From NCBI GenBank assembly GCA_049288015.1, contig JBAQGX010000004.1:1-64000 (forward strand): 64,000 nt of DNA, in the 5' to 3' direction. The stretch comes from JAKLIN01 sp049288015 (GTDB lineage: Archaea > Nanobdellota > Nanobdellia > Pacearchaeales > GW2011-AR1). The position numbers and the translations under genes were made by a program. This document shows, in pieces, positions 24,992 to 34,153 of this stretch (position 1 is its first letter; each line of letters starts with the position of its first letter). The notes below the pieces were generated by a model. The model had not been told where the DNA came from and did not search any database. It was given only the letters and a program-made list of their open reading frames with translations.

Positions 24992-25909
24992 ATGAGGTGG
25001 GCGAGAGCGGTTTTGGGATTTTTATCTATCTTTCTTGTTTTAGGCCTGCTGTCATTATACTGGTTTGATCCATTCAGCTCTGATCAATTCCTTTCGACTA
25101 CTCCAATCAATTCAAATTTTAGCATTAACTCCTCATCGCAAATGCAATTTTATCCTAATCTAAGATATCCTTCTCCAAATATATCTTATAATGTTGATTC
25201 AAGCCTTTGCAGCCTGCAAAGGCAAGATGATATGAGAAGAGCATTAAGTATAATTGAAAATGCAACTAACTTAACTTTTTATCAAACAAATATTAATCCT
25301 GAAATCTCTATTACTTGTGATAATAAGATTATTGTAAATAAGAGTTATTTTATCGCTGGAGAAGGGGGCCCTGTAAATATAACTCAAGATGGGCCTTTTA
25401 ACGTCATAAATGAGGGTCAGGTCCTTCTTTTAAGGGATTCTAACTGCCCTATGCCAAACATTGCCACTCATGAGCTTTTGCACGCTTTAGGGTTCGCACA
25501 CTCGTCAAATCCAGGCAATATCATGTATCCAATTACAAGTTGCGATCAAACACTCGGTCAAGATATTCCAAATTTGATTAATAATCTTTATTCCATTCCT
25601 ACTTATCCAGACTTGCAGTTCGAAAATGTCTCAGCATTTGTTCATGGTAGATATTTAGATACTAATTTGACTATAGTCAACTACGGGCTCGAGAGTTCAC
25701 AGTTGTCAGAAGTTATAATATCCGCAGATGGAAACGAGATAAGCAAAAGCGCAGTTGATCCAATAGACATCGGCAGCGGCATTAACTTTGATTTTAAAAA
25801 TATATTCGTGCCAAACATTGATACCAATGAGATAGAATATACTATCCATTCAAATTTTACAGAGCTGAACAACAGCAACAAACAAGTAAAATTAACAATA
25901 AATAACTAA
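24992..25909 (+). CDS. secreted metzincin metalloprotease
   Basis: 305 residues. A membrane/signal segment (AVLGFLSIFLVLGLLSLYWF) opens the protein. The zinc-binding motif HELLHALGFAH starts at His160 (HExxHxxGxxH) and is followed by the Met-turn NIMYP, which together define matrixin-like metzincins. A downstream beta-rich domain (about 205-305, FENVSAFVHGRYLDTNLTIVN) looks CARDB-like and may bind surface or substrate. It is probably an anchored or released extracellular protease. TTTAAAAC lies 29 nt before the ATG. Confidence 0.85.
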   Translation: MRWARAVLGFLSIFLVLGLLSLYWFDPFSSDQFLSTTPINSNFSINSSSQMQFYPNLRYPSPNISYNVDSSLCSLQRQDDMRRALSIIENATNLTFYQTNINPEISITCDNKIIVNKSYFIAGEGGPVNITQDGPFNVINEGQVLLLRDSNCPMPNIATHELLHALGFAHSSNPGNIMYPITSCDQTLGQDIPNLINNLYSIPTYPDLQFENVSAFVHGRYLDTNLTIVNYGLESSQLSEVIISADGNEISKSAVDPIDIGSGINFDFKNIFVPNIDTNEIEYTIHSNFTELNNSNKQVKLTINN

Positions 25910-25910
25910 G

Positions 25911-26000
25911 TTATTCGTCTAGGTCAAGATCATCAACAAAGCTGTCAACAGTGTCCGAATCCTCGTCCTCTCCGTCTTTATCAAAATCTTTTTTCTTCAT
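25911..26000 (-). CDS. small acidic protein, 29 aa
   Basis: A short gene reading MKKKDFDKDGEDEDSD then VDSFVDDLDLDE: basic start and strongly acidic body. An AGAGGT Shine-Dalgarno lies just before the ATG, and a TTTATAAT box lies about 34 nt upstream on the same strand. The function is unknown. A similar acidic mini-protein is encoded at 61798. Sequence 26001-26135 holds only its promoter and nothing else I recognise. Confidence 0.45.
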   Translation of the reverse strand: MKKKDFDKDGEDEDSDTVDSFVDDLDLDE

Positions 26001-26135
26001 TTTACCTCTTTTGAATTCTGCTACTAAATTATAAAAAAAGATTTTATTTTTAAATATTTCTATTCACTATTACCGATGATTAATGACAGAAATTTATGAT
26101 AGATTTTACTTTTGTTATTCAATAATGAAACACAA

Positions 26136-26396
26136 TTATTTCTCAGATTTCTTTTTTTCGGATCCATTTTCAAACTTGTAGTCTTCTATCGCGCGATTTA
26201 TGGATTCAACGTCATCATATTCTCTTAGCAGATGATTTATTATTTTTCTTTTCAGTTTTTCTTCAACAGGCTTGCTCAAATGCAGAAATTTTTCTCCAGT
26301 TTTTGCATCTTTTTTTTCTGTGACCTCAATATTCTTGTTTGCAAGATATTCAATCCAATTTGCATGCTTTAAAACTTCCATGTCTTCCTCTTTCAT
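26136..26396 (-). CDS. hypothetical protein, 86 aa
   Basis: A small charged helical protein with no motif I recognise (ANWIEYLANKNIEVTEKKD, later HLLREYDDVESINRAIEDY). A basic tail SEKKKSEK closes it. TTTAAAAA lies exactly 29 nt before the ATG on the minus strand, which supports both gene and start. Confidence 0.6.
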   Translation of the reverse strand: MKEEDMEVLKHANWIEYLANKNIEVTEKKDAKTGEKFLHLSKPVEEKLKRKIINHLLREYDDVESINRAIEDYKFENGSEKKKSEK

Positions 26397-26436
26397 ATTG
26401 TAATTAGTATATCTGTATTTTTAAAAATATCCCCGC

Positions 26437-27147
26437 TTACTTCATTGAATAAAGATTAATTTCTTTTGTATTTTTTTTAAAAATTATCTTTATTATATCT
26501 CTAATATTTTTTCTGTAAATTATAAGAGGGATTATTGTAATCAATATCAGTATAGATAAAAGTAGAGTAAGATAAACTAAATTACCAATCTGAAGCAAGT
26601 ACAATACTAAAATAAGCCCAATTACATTCACCAAGTTTCCGATTATGCTTATAATAATTAATTTTGCGGTTTCATTCTCTCCAAATCCTCCGATAATACA
26701 TCCGAAAGGCGAAGGGAAGAAATAAACAAAATTGAAAAGCACTACTAGAGCAGTGTGATGATTCTTGAATATTTTTTTTAATTTCTTGGCATTATCATCA
26801 TTCAAATTGATGTATTCCTCAAATGATTTACGCCCGACTTTTCTTGATATAATAAAGATCAGTGGAATTCCTAAAATTATCCCTATTGAAGTAAGAATTA
26901 TCAAAGTGGGTGTGGTAAACAGAAAAAATCCGGAAATTACTGCCACGGATGTAAAAAGCCCGGTCATAGTTGTGAATAAAATAATCAAAGTATACAATGG
27001 CTGAGCAAAATCTTCATAGTTATAAAGCAACTTAGTAATAACTTCCTGATTAAAACCAAAAAGGGATTCAAAAATTATGATTCCAACATAAAGAATCAGG
27101 AAAGCAACAAACAATCTATTCCTTAGCTTCTTAAAATCAATATGCAT
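26437..27147 (-). CDS. VTT (DedA/TMEM64-like) membrane protein
   Basis: 236 residues with about six membrane segments. The central part LILTSIGIILGIPLIFIISRKVGR and FNFVYFFPSPFGCIIGGFG corresponds to the two re-entrant loops of the VTT (SNARE-associated) domain; proteins of this class act as lipid scramblases or carriers in other organisms. Assignment rests on this pattern, not on a full motif match. TCTTAAAA lies 29 nt upstream of the ATG. Confidence 0.65.
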   Translation of the reverse strand: MHIDFKKLRNRLFVAFLILYVGIIIFESLFGFNQEVITKLLYNYEDFAQPLYTLIILFTTMTGLFTSVAVISGFFLFTTPTLIILTSIGIILGIPLIFIISRKVGRKSFEEYINLNDDNAKKLKKIFKNHHTALVVLFNFVYFFPSPFGCIIGGFGENETAKLIIISIIGNLVNVIGLILVLYLLQIGNLVYLTLLLSILILITIIPLIIYRKNIRDIIKIIFKKNTKEINLYSMK

Positions 27148-27267
27148 ACCAATAAATAACTTTAATATTTTTAAGACAATTGGATTTTAAATCTGCCTAA
27201 ATAATCATTGTTTCCTCTTTGTGTAAATTAAGAAATATTATCATTTAAACATTCTTATTTTCTTAAA

Positions 27268-28182
27268 TTATTGAAAAACTTTGTCTCTCAAATCAATATT
27301 TTGCCCATTAAGATTATACAATGTTATAGGAGATACTTTGTATTCGTCAACATCAATTTCCATAAAAGTTCCATTGTTCTCGTTATTATATTTTCCAAGA
27401 AGCCCAGGATTTGCAACAATGGTTCCTGTTTTTGGTTCTTTTGATACAAAAGGAACGTGATTGTGCCCAGACAAAATCAAATCTGGCTCTATTCTATAAA
27501 GATAAGCAAGAAGTAATGGGTTTCCTTCATATTTATTGCTTCCTTCAAATCCAATTGGAGGAGTATGGGTCAATACAACGCTTGCATCTTCATGATTGGA
27601 AAGATGGCTAAATCCTTCTTTCATATTATATCTCATAACAGATTCTTGAGGTATGTCTAAAGGAATTTCTGCCGCTCCACCATAGCCTGCAAACTTGAAA
27701 CCCTTAACTTCTTCTGGAAATCTAAGGTGAAGGTTATAAGGAGCAAGAACATCATCTATATAATTAGTATCCAAATCTCCAGGGACAATGAAAACTCTTT
27801 GTTCTAAAGTATCAAATCTCTTTTTAAATTCTACATAATTATCAGCAATCTTTTTCTTGCCTTTTTCTCCAATATTTAAGTATGTTATTGCTTTTTCTCT
27901 AATCTTGTTGTTTGATTGAATTTTTCCAGAAGTAATTAGCCCTGCAGCATCATAACAGTTAATTCTTCCCTGCCCGTTGGATCTTTGATTAAGTTGTAGA
28001 GACATATTTAACAGCATCTTATAAGCTTCATAAAATTGCTTCTTTTCTTGTTCATCAAAATGATTACCATTCAAATCTCCGCTTATTGCTAGAACATCAG
28101 CCTTGCTTTCCCTAACAATTTCAAGCGCTTTATCAAATGTTTCAAAATCTCCATGAATATCAGACATGCTTATTATCTTCAT
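27268..28182 (-). CDS. calcineurin-like metallophosphoesterase
   Basis: 304 residues from the ATG at 28182; an ATG three codons upstream is disfavoured because the TATA box would then be only 20 nt away, against 29 nt here. The metal motifs appear in order: SDIHGD, SGDLNGNH, PGDLDTN, THTPP and SGHNHVP. The enzyme hydrolyses phosphomonoesters or diesters; the substrate is unknown. Its promoter carries the shared extended block (copy C). Confidence 0.88.
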   Translation of the reverse strand: MKIISMSDIHGDFETFDKALEIVRESKADVLAISGDLNGNHFDEQEKKQFYEAYKMLLNMSLQLNQRSNGQGRINCYDAAGLITSGKIQSNNKIREKAITYLNIGEKGKKKIADNYVEFKKRFDTLEQRVFIVPGDLDTNYIDDVLAPYNLHLRFPEEVKGFKFAGYGGAAEIPLDIPQESVMRYNMKEGFSHLSNHEDASVVLTHTPPIGFEGSNKYEGNPLLLAYLYRIEPDLILSGHNHVPFVSKEPKTGTIVANPGLLGKYNNENNGTFMEIDVDEYKVSPITLYNLNGQNIDLRDKVFQ

Positions 28183-28203
28183 AATTTTCACAGAAATCCC
28201 TAT

Positions 28204-28236
28204 TTTATAAAGATTATGGATGTTATTACTTATAAG
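28204..28236 (-). promoter_or_regulatory. extended promoter block (copy C)
   Basis: On the minus strand AGTAATAACATCCATAATC directly precedes the TATA box TTTATAAA, whose first T (28211) is 29 nt before the ATG at 28182. It is nearly identical to the block before the gene at 42989 and similar to those at 141 and 61746. Confidence 0.6.
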
Positions 28237-28300
28237 TTACTAATTAATATCCCCGCACCCTGATATTGATTACTCACGGAATTTGTAACTGAAAGAATGA

Positions 28301-28876
28301 TTAAACTAATCTTGCTTCAAAACCGAGCTCTTTAGCTTTCTGTCTTATTACTTCATTTGAAGTTTTTCCATATAATCTTGCTCCATATTCTAACATCTCT
28401 AAATTGTATGCAGAAATAACCTTATCTTCTAAAGCCTTTATTCCCACATCACCAACTACTTTTTCTCCTAGAATATCATAAGCAAGACAATGTATATTCA
28501 GTCCTCCGCCTTCAAGAAAATTATTAATACAATGACTTAAATGGTTATTTTTGATATAGTAGAGATTGGCTAAAGGCATAAAGTCTATCTCTTTTTTTCC
28601 ATTAACAAATTTTATACCATCAAAATGATTTGTTGTTATTTTCCATCCTTCAGGCAATATTAAATTGCTTTTCGCTTCTTCAACAACAAGATCAAAATCT
28701 TTGGTTGACTTTTGAGAACTATACAATGAACTAGCAATATTTTTGTATAAAAAACCTCCAACAAGCCAAATTTTTCCAAAAGAATTATCCTTCACAATCT
28801 TTAATGCTTCCTGAAAATCTTCATCAAGTAGAATTGAACTATTGATAATTTCAATTAATCTTTCACTTTGCTCCAT
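28301..28876 (-). CDS. CCA-adding/poly(A) polymerase-like nucleotidyltransferase fold protein
   Basis: About 191 residues. WLVGGFLYKN near residues 37-46 and the metal-binding KDFDLVV at 59-65 match the head domain of class II-type nucleotidyltransferases, but the protein is far shorter than a CCA-adding enzyme and lacks the tRNA-binding body. It may be a DPANN-specific enzyme or an antitoxin-like NTase. The first ATG (28897) lies too close to the TATA box (24 nt), so I prefer 28876. It follows tRNA-Tyr on the same strand. Confidence 0.6.
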   Translation of the reverse strand: MEQSERLIEIINSSILLDEDFQEALKIVKDNSFGKIWLVGGFLYKNIASSLYSSQKSTKDFDLVVEEAKSNLILPEGWKITTNHFDGIKFVNGKKEIDFMPLANLYYIKNNHLSHCINNFLEGGGLNIHCLAYDILGEKVVGDVGIKALEDKVISAYNLEMLEYGARLYGKTSNEVIRQKAKELGFEARLV

Positions 28877-28925
28877 AATCTTAAGAGAAAGGATCATTTA
28901 TTAATCTTGTGAATTTATAAATCGA

Positions 28926-29064
28926 TCCCCGCACCCAGAATCGAACTGGGGATCTCTCGGGTTCTGAAATCTTGACTTTTGGGGCTTCATCTTTATCTCA
29001 ATAGAGAATATCCGCCTTAGTAAATAACTACAGCCAAGCGCTCTAACCACTGAGCTATGCGGGG
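28926..29064 (-). tRNA. tRNA-Tyr (GTA) with a 66-nt intron
   Basis: On the minus strand the acceptor CCCCGCA/TGCGGGG gives C1-G72, the archaeal Tyr identity pair, with A73. D arm GCTC/GAGC, anticodon stem CTTGG/CCGAG, T arm CCCAG/CTGGG with loop TTCGATT. The anticodon GTA is at 29031-29029. Placing the intron after position 37 gives 28962-29027 (66 nt). No CCA is encoded. Confidence 0.92.
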
Positions 29065-29167
29065 ATATTTGGAATAGCAATAGTATATTTTTAAAGATTC
29101 TTATGAATATCCAAATGCCTGTTTTATAGAGAATAAATCTTTATAAAAATAAAAAATAACGAAGTTT

Positions 29168-29467
29168 ATGATAAAAGTTTTCTATGTAGAATATCCCCTA
29201 GGGGCTTATTCAAGCCAAGAAGCTTTTCTTATAGATAATGAAGGCCATAAATATGGGATAGCTAGCTCTTTTGAAGATAATTATTATCTTGTTATTCCTG
29301 CCAACGAAATTGAAGAGATTATGCATACAGAAAAGGTTACAAAGCCAATACTCACATTCACTTCACAATCAGGACCGATTAGCAATCTAATAAAAGCGAT
29401 TGATAAACATTGTGAGTCTAAAATTTCATCTGATTTGGTAAAGGCAATTAAAGGAAAAAGTAAGTAA
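29168..29467 (+). CDS. hypothetical protein, 99 aa
   Basis: A small mixed alpha/beta protein with no family I recognise (FYVEYPLGAYSSQEAFLID, GIASSFEDNYYLVIPANEIEEI). No signal peptide. TTTATAAA lies 28 nt before the ATG. It converges with the surface protein gene on the other strand with 2 nt between stops. Confidence 0.6.
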   Translation: MIKVFYVEYPLGAYSSQEAFLIDNEGHKYGIASSFEDNYYLVIPANEIEEIMHTEKVTKPILTFTSQSGPISNLIKAIDKHCESKISSDLVKAIKGKSK

Positions 29468-29469
29468 CT

Positions 29470-30849
29470 TTAGTCTTCTCTTTTAGCACCTTGTTCTGTT
29501 ACTAAGAAAGCCTGATTCGATTCAACTTCACGAACTTTTCCTTCTCTCTGATAAACGGCTCTTGACTTAGGAAGTGCAAATCTTCCCAATACTCCAACTT
29601 TAGAATAGATTATGTAACTAAGAGATCTCATTTCTCCTGGAAGCAACTTGTCAAAGTGCCATTCAATCCTTCTGCTCTTCTCATCTACTCTTGAAGGTTT
29701 CTCTGCACCAAACTTTTCATAAAGTTTTACCATAAGAGGAAGTCTTTCTGTTACTGTAACTTTCTCAATGAACTTTCTAGCTCTTAATGTAACATTAACT
29801 CTTAATGCAAATTCTCCACCTTTAGCTCTCATGTAAGACACTCTTTTTTCTAAGCTCAAGGCAGTCTTAGAATACTGCTTTACGAGAATTACTATTGCAA
29901 CCACAAATATTATTATGAATAATGGGAAAAGCCAATTTGTAGTTGTTGTTATAGTCAAAGTGTTACCTGGCTGTATCTGATTCTCCCAAACATAAGAAAC
30001 AAGCAAACCTTGTCTGTTTACCATGTCTGGTTCTGGACTGAATGTTGTAAATAATCTGGAAATGATATTTTTCTGTACAACAGTTTGGGAATCTGCAACC
30101 ATATTTCCACTGTTAACTTTTTCTATTACTTTTGAAGTTATCAAAAATCCATGTACATTTTGACTAACATTAAGTATATTTTTTTGAGAGAAGTTTATGT
30201 TTCCATTGACTGTTGCTGTCTGTCCACCAGTTACAACTTGAGCAGATAATGTGTAAAATCCTGCAAGCAAACTTTTGAATTGGTCTTTATTTAATGCAAT
30301 CTGGAAGTCTTTTTCTTCATAAGGAGCAAGAGAAAACTGCTCAGAGTCTGTAAAGAATGCGGAGTTGAACTTGGTATTAACATTATCAAAATTAAAATTT
30401 ACATTGTTCTTTATGTATATCGTTATAGAATTTGATTGGGGATCAATCTCGGATGCACCTACTGTAAATGCATCAGGCAAATTTATTGTCTTAAGATTAA
30501 CTGATTCTGGAAGCTGATCTCCTGATTGTCCTTGTATAATATAGTTGAACACATAAAATCCATTGTAATTAAAATCAGGTCTTGGATAAATTGAAAGTGG
30601 AATACTTATTGTCTGACCTGCACCTATAGGAGTAGTACCATCAGGAAACATGCTGAATCCAAGCAAGTTATAAAACTGAAGATTATCTGAAGGCCCATAG
30701 TTTGTAATCTGTGTATTAAATATGGCAGGTTCAGTAAGGTTATTTATTAGAACAACATTTGTGCTGTTTGTAGATACATCAAGATTTAATGCAAATATAG
30801 CTGGAAGAATAAAAAGAGTCAAACAAACCAATAAAATCACCTTTCTCAT
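29470..30849 (-). CDS. membrane protein with large exported domain and cytosolic domain
   Basis: 459 residues. A signal peptide (RKVILLVCLTLFILPAIFA) precedes an extracellular part of beta-sandwich segments (about 20-300, with TNYGPSDNLQFYN and NLPDAFTVGASEID), a membrane helix at about 308-330 (WLFPLFIIIFVVAIVILV) and a cytosolic beta-rich domain (FIEKVTVTERLPLMVKLYE, GEMRSLSYIIYSKVGVLGRF) resembling DUF11-like Ig folds. Function unknown; I infer an envelope role. CTTAAATA is exactly 29 nt before the ATG. Confidence 0.65.
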   Translation of the reverse strand: MRKVILLVCLTLFILPAIFALNLDVSTNSTNVVLINNLTEPAIFNTQITNYGPSDNLQFYNLLGFSMFPDGTTPIGAGQTISIPLSIYPRPDFNYNGFYVFNYIIQGQSGDQLPESVNLKTINLPDAFTVGASEIDPQSNSITIYIKNNVNFNFDNVNTKFNSAFFTDSEQFSLAPYEEKDFQIALNKDQFKSLLAGFYTLSAQVVTGGQTATVNGNINFSQKNILNVSQNVHGFLITSKVIEKVNSGNMVADSQTVVQKNIISRLFTTFSPEPDMVNRQGLLVSYVWENQIQPGNTLTITTTTNWLFPLFIIIFVVAIVILVKQYSKTALSLEKRVSYMRAKGGEFALRVNVTLRARKFIEKVTVTERLPLMVKLYEKFGAEKPSRVDEKSRRIEWHFDKLLPGEMRSLSYIIYSKVGVLGRFALPKSRAVYQREGKVREVESNQAFLVTEQGAKRED

Positions 30850-30895
30850 GTCAAAACTACAAAATATTTATATTTAAGTATTTCGGTACAAGAAT

Positions 30896-31402
30896 TTATC
30901 CTTTTCTTCCCTCTAAATCGAGATAAGATTTTGCTTGACCTAAGAATTCGTCGCATTCGCTTGCAATTTTTCCCTTAAGTTCTTTCACTGTCGACGGAAT
31001 TACATACTTTTCATAAGTGCTTCTCAAAAACTTTCGAAAACCAGTCATATCAAATTTTCCCTGATAATCTTTTACAATTATTCCTTTAACTTTTATTTCC
31101 GCACTACCTTTATTGCTATCAATCTCAATGCCATCTTTTTTTATTTTGATCTGAGATAAATTCTTAATTGAAAATGAAATTTTCACCGTTGATTTAAAAT
31201 AATCAGAAAGCTTTTTTTCTCCAGTCCATTCAATATCAATATTTTTTACATCTTCAGATAATTTTTCTGAATACTTTCCCTCAGAAATTTCTAGCCCTGT
31301 TTCTTCCGTGAGCCAGTCATAACAGAACTTATAAAAATCTTTGAATGAAAAAATTCCATTATAACTTACCTTACTTGAAAAGACTGTTTCTTCTTCGACC
31401 AT
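30896..31402 (-). CDS. hypothetical protein, 168 aa
   Basis: I prefer the ATG at 31402 over a TTG four codons upstream because TTTAAATA lies about 31 nt before it. The protein reads as a soluble alpha/beta fold with alternating strands (TVKISFSIKNLSQIKIKKDGIEI, GSAEIKVKGIIVKDYQGKFD) like a polyketide-cyclase or lipid-transfer fold, ending in helices. I recognise no family. Confidence 0.6.
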   Translation of the reverse strand: MVEEETVFSSKVSYNGIFSFKDFYKFCYDWLTEETGLEISEGKYSEKLSEDVKNIDIEWTGEKKLSDYFKSTVKISFSIKNLSQIKIKKDGIEIDSNKGSAEIKVKGIIVKDYQGKFDMTGFRKFLRSTYEKYVIPSTVKELKGKIASECDEFLGQAKSYLDLEGRKG

Positions 31403-31456
31403 CTCTTTACACAATGCAAAGAGATTATTTAAATATTATCTCCTAGAAATTCACAA

Positions 31457-32020
31457 TCAAATTGAGGACAGACATGAAGCGCATACAAGCATTCCATTTG
31501 CCCTGTAGAGAGCATCCCTACTTCCGCATTCTTCACAAATTCCATCCTTTAGTACTTCCCTTTCTTCTGCCTCTCCCAACCTTTTCAATTTCTCCGTTTC
31601 TTCTTTTATGGATTCAACTTGCTTAAACTGTGCATTTAGCTCCGGATAAAAATTTAGTATATCTCTAGTTGTTATTAATCCAATAACTTCTCCCTTTTTT
31701 ACCACTGGAAGTCTATGAAACTTAAATTTCCTTATTTTTTCTACTGCTTCTTCAAGACTAGCTTCAGGTTTTATTGTAATTATCTTTCTTGGAGAAATAT
31801 CTGATGCTTTGATCTTTGACAAGTCTTCTTTAGACTTTTTTATAACCGCCCATAAAATATCTTCGTTAGAGATAAATCCCTTCAAAGATTTATCTTTTAT
31901 AAGGAGAAGGCTTCCTATTTTTTTACTAACCATTTTTTTAGCACATTCAAGCAAGGTAGTATCTGGATCTACGCTAGTAATTTGTCTAGTCATTATGTCA
32001 GAAACCAAAATAGTATTCAT
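31457..32020 (-). CDS. CBS-pair protein with C-terminal zinc ribbon
   Basis: 187 residues. Two CBS repeats fill residues 5-125 (VSDIMTRQITSVDPDTTLLE and ASDISPRKIITIKPEASLEE, each ending in a G-I-x-x-x-D type turn). A helix joins them to a zinc ribbon of the form CEECGSRDALYRANGMLVCASC (four Cys). CBS pairs sense adenosine nucleotides; the zinc ribbon suggests a contact to nucleic acid or another protein. Cytosolic regulator by inference. Confidence 0.85.
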   Translation of the reverse strand: MNTILVSDIMTRQITSVDPDTTLLECAKKMVSKKIGSLLLIKDKSLKGFISNEDILWAVIKKSKEDLSKIKASDISPRKIITIKPEASLEEAVEKIRKFKFHRLPVVKKGEVIGLITTRDILNFYPELNAQFKQVESIKEETEKLKRLGEAEEREVLKDGICEECGSRDALYRANGMLVCASCLSSI

Positions 32021-32149
32021 ATTTGCCCTTTTGCATACACCATCCTATCATATGCCTGAAACTTAAATAGTTTATGATAATCCCCTTTTTTTATCTTAAA
32101 TATTTTTCACCACAATAATTCTTAAATACGAAGTATAAAGGACTATTAT

Positions 32150-32557
32150 ATGGCAAATCTAGAAGTTCCCAGATTTATACTTCCTGACAATAAACAATAT
32201 TTATGGAAATTTATTCAATTTGATGTAGAAGGAGAACCATTTTTTAGATACAAAGAGACTGCTCCGAATAATCCTTCTGAACATAGAAATATCCTACTTG
32301 ACGCATTAAGCGAACTTGGAGTTAAGGCAGATTTTACTGGGACAGGCATCAGTCGTACAATCTTAAAAAAAGGGCAAGATTATGAAATTGCAGGGGCTGG
32401 ATTTATGAATTATTCTAACAGATCACAAAAAAAATATTTTTTGTATGATGAGAGTTCTTACTTTTGGTTAAAACCCAATCAAGATCACTTGGATAGATTG
32501 ACTCCTTATATCCCTCCTGAAATTAAAATTGTAATAGAAAATCCTTTTGAAAGATGA
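32150..32557 (+). CDS. hypothetical protein ahead of the thermosome
   Basis: 135 residues, soluble, rich in aromatic residues (YLWKFIQFDVEGEPFFRYKE, SYFWLKPNQDHLDRL). I do not recognise a family. CTTAAATA is exactly 29 nt before the ATG. Its stop overlaps the thermosome ATG by 4 nt (ATGA), so the two are translated from one mRNA; a role in proteostasis is possible but unproven. Confidence 0.6.
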   Translation: MANLEVPRFILPDNKQYLWKFIQFDVEGEPFFRYKETAPNNPSEHRNILLDALSELGVKADFTGTGISRTILKKGQDYEIAGAGFMNYSNRSQKKYFLYDESSYFWLKPNQDHLDRLTPYIPPEIKIVIENPFER

Positions 32558-34152
32558 CAGACAAACCAATTATGTTAATGCCTGAAGATATCCAAAGACT
32601 TATTGGAAAAGATGCGCAGAGAAATAATATTCAAGCTGCAAGAATGGTTGCAGAGGTTGTAAAAACAACTCTTGGGCCTAAAGGTATGGATAAAATGATT
32701 GTTTCTCCAACAGACGAAATTATTATTACAAATGATGGAGTTACAATTCTTGAAGAAATGCAGATAGAGCATCCTGCTGCAAAGATGATGGTAGAAATTG
32801 CAAGAACTCAAGAAGATGAAATAGGAGACGGAACAACAACAGCAGTCATGATTGCTGGAAAACTTCTTGAAAACGCAGAAAAACTTCTTGATCAAAAGAT
32901 ACATCCTACTGTTATAACTAAAGGATATAGAATTGCTGCAGAAAGATGCCAAAGAATATTAAATGAAATATCTATAAAAATAACACCTCAAGATGAAAAC
33001 ATCTTAAGACAAATTGCAATGACTGCAATGACAGGCAAGGGAGCTGAAGACTCAAGAGAAAGATTTGCAGACATTCTTGTAAAAGCGGTAAAACAAATCC
33101 AAGACAATGGAAAAGTTGATATAAAAGACATTAAGATTGAGAAGATAAAGGGAGATGGTATAAAGGATAGTGAGTTAATATCTGGAATTGTATTTGAAAA
33201 GGAAAAGATTTCACATGACATGCCTTCTTTTGTAAAAAATGCAAAAATTGCTCTTGTTGGATTCCCCCTTGAACTTAAAAATCCTGAAATTGACACAAAA
33301 GTCTCAATTTCTTCACCAGAACAACTTAGGAGTTTTATTGAACAAGAGGAAGAATCGATAAAGGCAATGATTGGCAAAATAAAGTCTTCTGGCGCAAATG
33401 TTGTTTTCTGCCAAAAAGGAATTGATGATTTTGCGGAATATTTACTTTCAAAAGAAGGTATATTTGCATGCAGAAGAGTTGCAAAAGATGATATGGAAAA
33501 AATCTCCAAGGCAACAAAAGCCAAGATTGTAAACAATTTAAATGAACTAAGTTCCAGAGAGTTGGGAAATGCAGATATTGTTGAGGAAAAGAAACATGGA
33601 AATTCTGTTTTAACTTATGTAAAGGGTTGCCAAAATCCAAAGTCAATGACAATACTGATTCATGGTGGAAGCGAACATGTTATTGATGAAATCGAAAGAG
33701 CAATGAAAGATGGGCTAGGAGATATTATTTGCTGTTTGAACTCTGGTAAAATTGTTCCTGGAGGAGGTGCTGTTGAAATTGAACTTGCAAGAAGATTAAG
33801 ACAATTTGGGCAGACGCTTAGTGGGAGAGAGCAGTTAGCAGTAGATGAATTTGCATCAGCCCTGGAATTTATTCCGATAACACTTGCAGAAAATGCAGGA
33901 CTTGATCCAATTGATATTCTCACAGAATTAAAATTCATCCATGATTCCGGTCAGAAAAATATTGGATTAAACCTATTTTCAAATAGAATTGAAGATACTT
34001 TTAAAGCAAGAATAGTTGAACCTTCAAAAATAAAAAGCCAGGCAATAAACTCTGCTAGTGAAGTAGCAATCATGATTCTAAGAATAGATGATGTTATTGC
34101 AGGGTCAAGAGACAAGAAAAAGAACACTCAGCTTAATATGAATGATTATTAG
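32554..34152 (+). CDS. ths: thermosome (group II chaperonin) subunit
   Basis: 532 residues, close to the family norm. TTLGPKGMDK at 38-47 and GDGTTT at 91-96 are the ATP-binding signatures; NDGVTILEEM and PGGGAVEIELAR are further conserved sites. It folds proteins in the cytosol in a double-ring with built-in lid. The C-terminus (NTQLNMNDY) lacks the Gly-Met repeats common in other archaea. Expressed with the small gene before it (4-nt overlap). Only one subunit gene is present in the window. Confidence 0.97.
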   Translation: MTDKPIMLMPEDIQRLIGKDAQRNNIQAARMVAEVVKTTLGPKGMDKMIVSPTDEIIITNDGVTILEEMQIEHPAAKMMVEIARTQEDEIGDGTTTAVMIAGKLLENAEKLLDQKIHPTVITKGYRIAAERCQRILNEISIKITPQDENILRQIAMTAMTGKGAEDSRERFADILVKAVKQIQDNGKVDIKDIKIEKIKGDGIKDSELISGIVFEKEKISHDMPSFVKNAKIALVGFPLELKNPEIDTKVSISSPEQLRSFIEQEEESIKAMIGKIKSSGANVVFCQKGIDDFAEYLLSKEGIFACRRVAKDDMEKISKATKAKIVNNLNELSSRELGNADIVEEKKHGNSVLTYVKGCQNPKSMTILIHGGSEHVIDEIERAMKDGLGDIICCLNSGKIVPGGGAVEIELARRLRQFGQTLSGREQLAVDEFASALEFIPITLAENAGLDPIDILTELKFIHDSGQKNIGLNLFSNRIEDTFKARIVEPSKIKSQAINSASEVAIMILRIDDVIAGSRDKKKNTQLNMNDY

Positions 34153-34153
34153 T

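Noticed and set aside
26041..26135. Possible box C/D small RNA (GATGATTAATGAC)
   Set aside because: No matching D boxes or second C box pair with correct spacing.
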